Origin: Lacrimispora defluvii
Lineage (GTDB): Bacteria; Bacillota; Clostridia; Lachnospirales; Lachnospiraceae
Reading direction: 5' to 3'
Assembly (NCBI GenBank): GCA_013036995.1
Contig: JAAOXG010000020.1
Location: 248,001-312,000 of the forward strand
Length of the DNA: 64,000 nucleotides
Shown here: positions 60,295-64,000 of the stretch, piece after piece
How the letters are laid out: the number at the start of each line of letters is the position of its first letter
Numbering within the stretch: the first letter of the stretch is position 1
Program-made: the position numbers and the translations under genes
The notes under the pieces: model-generated
The model's input: only the letters and a program-made list of their open reading frames with translations
Told to the model about the DNA's origin: nothing
Databases searched by the model: none

Positions 60295-62181
60295 ATGGGG
60301 GATAGTAGATCATTCACAGAATATGTGTCAAAGACATTTGATAATCATTTTTGGATAGTAGCCGAAGAATATCTACGTGAAAATTTTGATGCCCTTGATG
60401 TGGAACTGTATAAGATTCATAAAGCCGGCGAGTTAGAAATATCAGATGTTCATGTTGAACACGTCTGGGTTGATGATTTGCCGGAAATGAAAATCCAGTT
60501 TGATGTGGCTTTGTCCGTCATATTTGAAATCTCAGAAGCTGATCACCATTATGATAATTCTGAGGAAAAGCGAATCTGGCTCATGGTCCGTTGCCGTGGA
60601 GATATCTCCTGTGACTTGCAGGATTTTGAGATTTTTGAAGTTTCTGATTATAAAGGGAAAAACCGTGCGAAAAATCCATTGGACGATTCGCTTGTTCCCT
60701 ATATTCCATATGAAAAGCTAGATGAAGTGGCTACATCGTTTCTTAAAGAATATTACCCTGAAGCTCTTAAAATTACTCAATATAAGCAGGATCCTGTTTG
60801 GGTTGACCCCAATATCCTTACAGAAAGACTTGGATTAACAATAAATACTCAACGCATAAGGGAAGATGCATCAGTATTCGGTCAGATATACTTTGTTGAT
60901 ACTGATGTAGAAATGTATGATTCCAACACTCAAAGTAATGTAGCTATGCAGATTGAAGGGAAAACTATTGTTGTCGATCCCTATATGTACTTGCTTAGGA
61001 ATCTAGGTTCTGTTAATAATACAATAATACATGAGTGTGTCCATTGGGTTAAACATAGAAAAGTATTTGAACTGGAAAAACTATATAATGCAGCCGCCTC
61101 TCATATAAGCTGTGAAGTAAAAGGTGGGGCAATCTCAACGCTATCTAAGAAATCTACAGAATGGATGGAAAAGCAAGCTAACCAATTGACACCACGGATA
61201 CAAATGCCAGCAGAACCTTTTAGAGTAAAGGCAAATCAATATATAGCACAATTTATGCGTGAATCGAATGCTAGGCACACGGTAGATGTGATGGAAAAAG
61301 TTATTACTGCATTGGAGACTAAATTTGCGGTATCTAAGCAAGCAGCAAAGATTCGACTTGTAGAGTTAGGTTTTGAGGAAGCTATTGGCACATACACATA
61401 TCTTGATGGTCATTATGTAAAGCCACACGGTTTTCGTAAAGGTACAATCAAGGTAAATCAGACATTTTCTTTAAGTGCTCAGGACGCAGCTATTGAACGC
61501 TTTCTCAATCCTGAGCTTCGTGCTCTAACTGAAAATGGAGATTATCTCTTTGTAGATAACCATTATGTATACAATGCACCACTTTATGTAGAGCGTGATG
61601 AAAACGGAAAGCTAGAATTAACAGGATATGCCCGTTCTCATATGGATGAGTGTTGTCTTGTATTTGATATGAGAATCACTAGCAAGGTTGAGAATATATA
61701 TCACACAGCATGTTATTTAAATCGTGAACTGAGTGACATAACATTTGAAATTAAGTATCATAATGGGTTTGAAAATGCACCGCAAGAGCGTCAAGTCGCT
61801 ATGCGAAAGAAAATTCAAGCTGAAGAATTAGAGATTCGCAAACAGATGACAGACGATCCGGAACAGTGCCTGGAACTTCTTCTTAAATGGAGAGGTATGA
61901 ATTATACTGACCTTGGTCTTGAAATTGACCGTGATCCAAAGACTATTAGTCGTACTGTTAAGGGTAAAACCGCCCCTACAGTGGAAACCGCAGCACTTAT
62001 ATGCTTTGGTCTTCATCTCTCGCCTACGATCAGTATGAAGTTGATGGATGTGTTTGGATGCAAGCTGAACCCTATGAAATACCCTAATCATCAATGGATA
62101 AATGAGGCTTTATACATAAAATATCCAGAGCCAATATGGGCTATTCGGGAGTATTTAAGTCCATACGGAGTAGAAATTTAA
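60295..62181 (+). CDS. Large ImmA/IrrE-type metallopeptidase with C-terminal HTH
   Basis: 628 residues. The zinc protease motif HECVH is at residues 246-250 (TIIHECVHWVKH). Before it lies a long unassigned region of about 160 residues. The C-terminal 70 residues contain an XRE-like HTH (YTDLGLEIDRDPKTISRTVKG, then TVETAALICFGLHLS). ImmA-type peptidases cleave repressors to derepress mobile elements. Here the order is peptidase then HTH, in one long chain, which is unusual. ATG 60295 fits AGGAGG; the frame's TTG at 60289 touches it. Possibly a self-contained sensor-regulator. Confidence 0.8.
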   Translation: MGDSRSFTEYVSKTFDNHFWIVAEEYLRENFDALDVELYKIHKAGELEISDVHVEHVWVDDLPEMKIQFDVALSVIFEISEADHHYDNSEEKRIWLMVRCRGDISCDLQDFEIFEVSDYKGKNRAKNPLDDSLVPYIPYEKLDEVATSFLKEYYPEALKITQYKQDPVWVDPNILTERLGLTINTQRIREDASVFGQIYFVDTDVEMYDSNTQSNVAMQIEGKTIVVDPYMYLLRNLGSVNNTIIHECVHWVKHRKVFELEKLYNAAASHISCEVKGGAISTLSKKSTEWMEKQANQLTPRIQMPAEPFRVKANQYIAQFMRESNARHTVDVMEKVITALETKFAVSKQAAKIRLVELGFEEAIGTYTYLDGHYVKPHGFRKGTIKVNQTFSLSAQDAAIERFLNPELRALTENGDYLFVDNHYVYNAPLYVERDENGKLELTGYARSHMDECCLVFDMRITSKVENIYHTACYLNRELSDITFEIKYHNGFENAPQERQVAMRKKIQAEELEIRKQMTDDPEQCLELLLKWRGMNYTDLGLEIDRDPKTISRTVKGKTAPTVETAALICFGLHLSPTISMKLMDVFGCKLNPMKYPNHQWINEALYIKYPEPIWAIREYLSPYGVEI

Positions 62182-62199
62182 TATTTTTCTTAAAAAAAT

Positions 62200-62214
62200 G
62201 GACAAGGTATGTCC
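62200..62214. promoter_or_regulatory. Palindrome GGACA-N5-TGTCC, copy 1
   Basis: GGACAAGGTATGTCC, 5-bp arms, 19 bases after the metallopeptidase stop. The same 15-bp pattern recurs at 62479. Candidate repressor site of the element. Confidence 0.5.
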
Positions 62215-62230
62215 ACTATAAAGTTGAAAA

Positions 62231-62266
62231 AGTGACCTTGGACAAAAAGATCAGGTCTCTTTTTTA
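62231..62266 (+). terminator. Terminator after the metallopeptidase gene
   Basis: GTGACCT pairs with AGGTCTC (one mismatch), flanked by an A run on the left and a run of T on the right. Confidence 0.6.
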
Positions 62267-62401
62267 TTGGTAAGTAAGTAAGATAATCAATTGACACCAA
62301 CATTATTTTAGTCAGTAAACTTAATCTTGAGTCTAAGTAAAGAAGACTTAAAAAGCTATGAATAATTAGAGAAATAACTACAAATCAATTCATAAATAAT
62401 C

Positions 62402-62459
62402 GCCGGAGTTATCAAAGTAAGCCATTAAAGGCTGAACTAGATAACTCCGGCTTTTTTTT
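62402..62459 (+). terminator. Strong orphan terminator
   Basis: GCCGGAGTTATC (62402-62413) and GATAACTCCGGC (62440-62451) form a perfect 12-bp stem followed by eight T. An inner AGCC/GGCT hairpin is also possible. No gene ends nearby; the previous terminator is 135 bases upstream. Confidence 0.85.
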
Positions 62460-62478
62460 ATTTTCATGGGTTTTGACA

Positions 62479-62493
62479 GGACATGGCATGTCC
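62479..62493. promoter_or_regulatory. Palindrome GGACA-N5-TGTCC, copy 2
   Basis: GGACATGGCATGTCC has 7-bp perfect arms around one base. It directly follows a TTGACA (62473-62478), as an operator in a promoter spacer would, but no good -10 is visible. Confidence 0.5.
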
Positions 62494-62565
62494 ATTTTCA
62501 AAAAAAATTCCGTGTTACATTTAGTTTATAGATAAGCAATATTGCTTTCTAAAATAAATCTCAAA

Positions 62566-62720
62566 GTCCTAGTGCGCATACGGACGGCGGGATGCATAAG
62601 AGTTCTGAACACAGTGATAAAGACTGTGTTTGGAATGAAGATGCACCTACCGTAATTTCGTGTGCCCTTTTTTAGGACAAGCGGAGTCTGTGGTCATCTT
62701 CATCACAGGCTCTTTTTGTA
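62566..62720 (+). ncRNA. Structured leader RNA ending in a terminator, upstream of the sigma-like gene
   Basis: A nested set of perfect helices can be drawn: GTCCTA (62566-62571) with TAGGAC (62673-62678), GCGCA (62574) with TGTGC (62661), TACGG (62579) with CCGTA (62650), TGCAT (62593) with ATGCA (62641), and AACACAGT (62608) with ACTGTGTT (62623). They stack into one long arm with bulges. A terminator hairpin (GAGTCTGTG with CACAGGCTC, then T5) follows, ending about 35 bases before the next ATG. No known RNA class was recognised. Confidence 0.6.
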
Positions 62721-62757
62721 TTCCGCCGCCCAATGCCAGGACGGAAAGGAATACTTT

Positions 62758-63306
62758 ATGAAGATTCGAGTTTTATATGAAGACAACATCAAAAACGGTC
62801 ACAAGAACTACACCACAATTGAAATTCCAGATGGAGATTACAGCGTTATGCTGGACATTGACTATGAGCAACGTCTTGCAGAGGCAAAGCCCGAAAAGAA
62901 AGCAGAAGTACAGCGTTGTAAGACTTTACAGGAAATGTTCGACCTAATGAATTCCAAAGAATACAATCACTGGCGCCGCTATCATAGGCATCTTGGCAAT
63001 CCGAAGACTCCATATCGTAAAGATGATCAGGCTGAGGATGAAACTGATGTTATGGATACATTTGCAGATAACTCTCAAGAGATAGAGCGTTCTAACCAAT
63101 ACGAGTACGAGGATGTTTGTAAATGGATACGCACGGTACTCGGTAAAAAAGAAGATTGGGCGGATATGTTTATCGCCGTTCGTATAGACGGTATGTCAAT
63201 CCGTGAATATGCCAGCTCTATAGGTGCTGATGAAAATAACATTACTCAGAAGTTAAAACGAGCAACAAAAAAATTGGAACAAGAATATAAAAACCGTCAG
63301 ATTTGA
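62758..63306 (+). CDS. Small sigma-70-like HTH protein of a mobile element
   Basis: 182 residues. The C-terminus resembles sigma region 4: a VCKWIRTVLGKKEDWADMF helix and an HTH-like SIREYASSIGADENNITQKLKRA. The N-terminal part is a short beta-rich and charged region typical of such proteins on conjugative elements and prophages. ATG 62758 is chosen over the frame start at 62662, which lies inside the leader; GAAAGGA sits just upstream. Probably directs or modulates transcription of the element. Confidence 0.72.
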   Translation: MKIRVLYEDNIKNGHKNYTTIEIPDGDYSVMLDIDYEQRLAEAKPEKKAEVQRCKTLQEMFDLMNSKEYNHWRRYHRHLGNPKTPYRKDDQAEDETDVMDTFADNSQEIERSNQYEYEDVCKWIRTVLGKKEDWADMFIAVRIDGMSIREYASSIGADENNITQKLKRATKKLEQEYKNRQI

Positions 63307-63363
63307 CCTTCTCCCAAGGCTACCAGGTAGGAGGTCAAGACCTCCAAAAAAATTTAAGGAGGT
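63305..63363 (+). promoter_or_regulatory. Possible translational switch before the antirepressor gene
   Basis: GGAGGTC (63330-63336) and GACCTCC (63338-63344) can form a tight hairpin. GACCTCC can instead pair with the true ribosome site AAGGAGGT (63356-63363). GACCT at 63305-63309 could in turn pair with AGGTC at 63332-63336, freeing GACCTCC to hide the ribosome site. These are mutually exclusive structures. Confidence 0.45.
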
Positions 63364-63370
63364 AATTCTG

Positions 63371-64000
63371 ATGGAATTACAAATTTACAAAAATGTAGAG
63401 TTTGGCTCTGTACGCACTGCAATTATTGGTGGTCAACCACATTTTGTCGGTAAGGATGTAGCTGAAATCCTTGGATATGCAAACACAAAGGATGCTATCT
63501 CATCTCATGTTGATGAAGAGGACAAGGCCATAATCCAAAGGTCGGAAAATGCGACCTTAGAAATTCCGAATAGAGGATTAACAGTAATTAATGAATCCGG
63601 TCTTTACAGTCTTATTCTCTCAAGTAAGATGCCAAATGCTAAAAAGTTCAAACGTTGGGTTACAAATGAGGTGCTCCCTGCTATTCGCAAGCATGGTATC
63701 TATGCAACTGATGATTTAATTGCCAATCCCGACCTTGCAATTGCAGCCTTTACTGCTCTTAAAGAAGAACGAGAGAAGAACAAGGAACTTAGGGCAGCAG
63801 TTGCGATTGGACAGCAGCAAATTGCAGAGATGAAACCAAAAGCTACTTATTATGACGTGGTTCTTAAATGTAAGGATGCTGTAAACATCTCCGTTATTGC
63901 CAAAGACTACGGTTGGAGTGCTATCCGCATGAATGAATACCTTCACGAAAAAGGAATCCAGTTCAAGCAAGGTGATATTTGGCTTTTGTATCAAAAATAT
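63371..64000 (+). CDS. Phage-type antirepressor with BRO-N and KilAC-like domains (partial)
   Basis: 210 codons remain open to the last base, so the 3' end is outside the window. The N-terminal BRO domain has VGKDVAEILGYANTKDAI, SGLYSLILSSKMPNAKKFKRWVTNEVLPAIRKHG. A coiled linker follows, then the beginning of a KilAC-type domain (ISVIAKDYGWSAIRMNEYLHEKGIQF). Antirepressors of this class inactivate phage repressors and help induction. AAGGAGG precedes the ATG. Together with the sigma-like gene it marks the right end of the window as mobile DNA. Confidence 0.9.
   Translation, partial: MELQIYKNVEFGSVRTAIIGGQPHFVGKDVAEILGYANTKDAISSHVDEEDKAIIQRSENATLEIPNRGLTVINESGLYSLILSSKMPNAKKFKRWVTNEVLPAIRKHGIYATDDLIANPDLAIAAFTALKEEREKNKELRAAVAIGQQQIAEMKPKATYYDVVLKCKDAVNISVIAKDYGWSAIRMNEYLHEKGIQFKQGDIWLLYQKY

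Larger units (their letters stand above)
62182..62757 (+). other. Gene-free regulatory stretch in the mobile block
   Basis: No credible protein gene in 575 bp. It contains a terminator (62231-62266), two GGACA-N5-TGTCC palindromes, an orphan strong terminator (62402-62459) and a structured leader (62566-62720) before the sigma-like gene. Short frames such as a GTG-started 27-codon frame at about 62572 overlap the RNA structure and lack ribosome sites. Confidence 0.7.

Noticed and set aside
62572..62655. 27-codon GTG-started frame inside the structured leader
   Set aside because: No ribosome binding site and it overlaps nested perfect helices, which explain the sequence better. Left as a possibility only if homologues conserve the peptide.
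62662..62757. N-terminal extension of the sigma-like protein in the same frame
   Set aside because: The extension covers a terminator hairpin and leader, has no ribosome site, and encodes a cysteine/histidine-rich segment unlike the family; ATG 62758 has a good site.

Overview
The window looks like a chromosomal segment of a saccharolytic, low-to-mid GC Firmicute of the Lachnospiraceae type (Lacrimispora/Clostridium cluster XIVa). This is an inference from strong AGGAGG-type ribosome binding sites, TTGACA/TATAAT promoters, U-tract terminators, many carbohydrate PTS and ABC systems, YesM/YesN-type two-component regulation and a clostridial-style inositol operon. No rRNA, tRNA or CRISPR array was recognised.

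Layout. 1-186: 3' end of metK. 0.3-8.2 kb: a mannitol-family PTS locus with two tandem EIICB permeases, a PRD regulator, a separate EIIA, a 1-phosphofructokinase-type kinase and an L-sorbose-1-phosphate-reductase-like dehydrogenase. The two promoters of this locus carry the same palindrome at the same distance from the -35. 8.4-11.4 kb: sensor kinase, OmpR-type regulator and a cysteine-rich DUF6062-like protein, translationally coupled. 11.4-15.4 kb: an AraC regulator divergent from two Gfo/Idh/MocA oxidoreductases and a sugar-phosphate isomerase-like TIM barrel. 15.5-23.6 kb: YesN/YesM-type two-component system, a sugar ABC importer and a GH28 enzyme, probably for pectin fragments. 23.6-34.1 kb: a complete myo-inositol catabolic locus (iolR, iolJ, iolA, a LacI-type regulator, iolC, iolD, iolB, iolE, iolG) with recognisable operators. 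34.4-39.9 kb: an isolated AT-rich alpha/beta hydrolase, MgtC-like membrane protein, PHP phosphoesterase, ROK kinase and a large protein of unknown function. 40.1-48.9 kb: a family-5 (Opp/Dpp-type) ABC importer and a polar amino acid ABC importer. 48.9-54.0 kb: cytidylate-kinase-like protein, CorA transporter, DEAD-box helicase with a terminator-bearing leader, and a 23S rRNA m5U methyltransferase.

From about 54.1 kb the sequence becomes AT-rich and accessory in character. It holds a small excisionase-type HTH protein, an adenine methyltransferase, a cytosine-5 methyltransferase, an 850-residue nuclease-methyltransferase fusion, a small cysteine-containing protein of unknown function and a large ImmA/IrrE-type metallopeptidase with a C-terminal HTH. 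A 575-bp gene-free stretch follows, with two GGACA-N5-TGTCC palindromes, an orphan terminator and a structured leader RNA. The last genes are a sigma-70-like small protein and a phage-type antirepressor that runs off the end. These last genes indicate an integrated conjugative element or prophage. No integrase or transposase lies inside the window, so the element borders are not fixed.

How the parts work together: most of the window is a set of substrate-specific uptake and catabolic modules, each with its own regulator next to its target promoter. The exceptions are the housekeeping genes (metK, helicase, rRNA methylase) and the mobile defence/regulation block at the right end. The most unusual parts are the three-methyltransferase restriction-like cluster and the RNA and DNA control elements around 62.2-63.4 kb.
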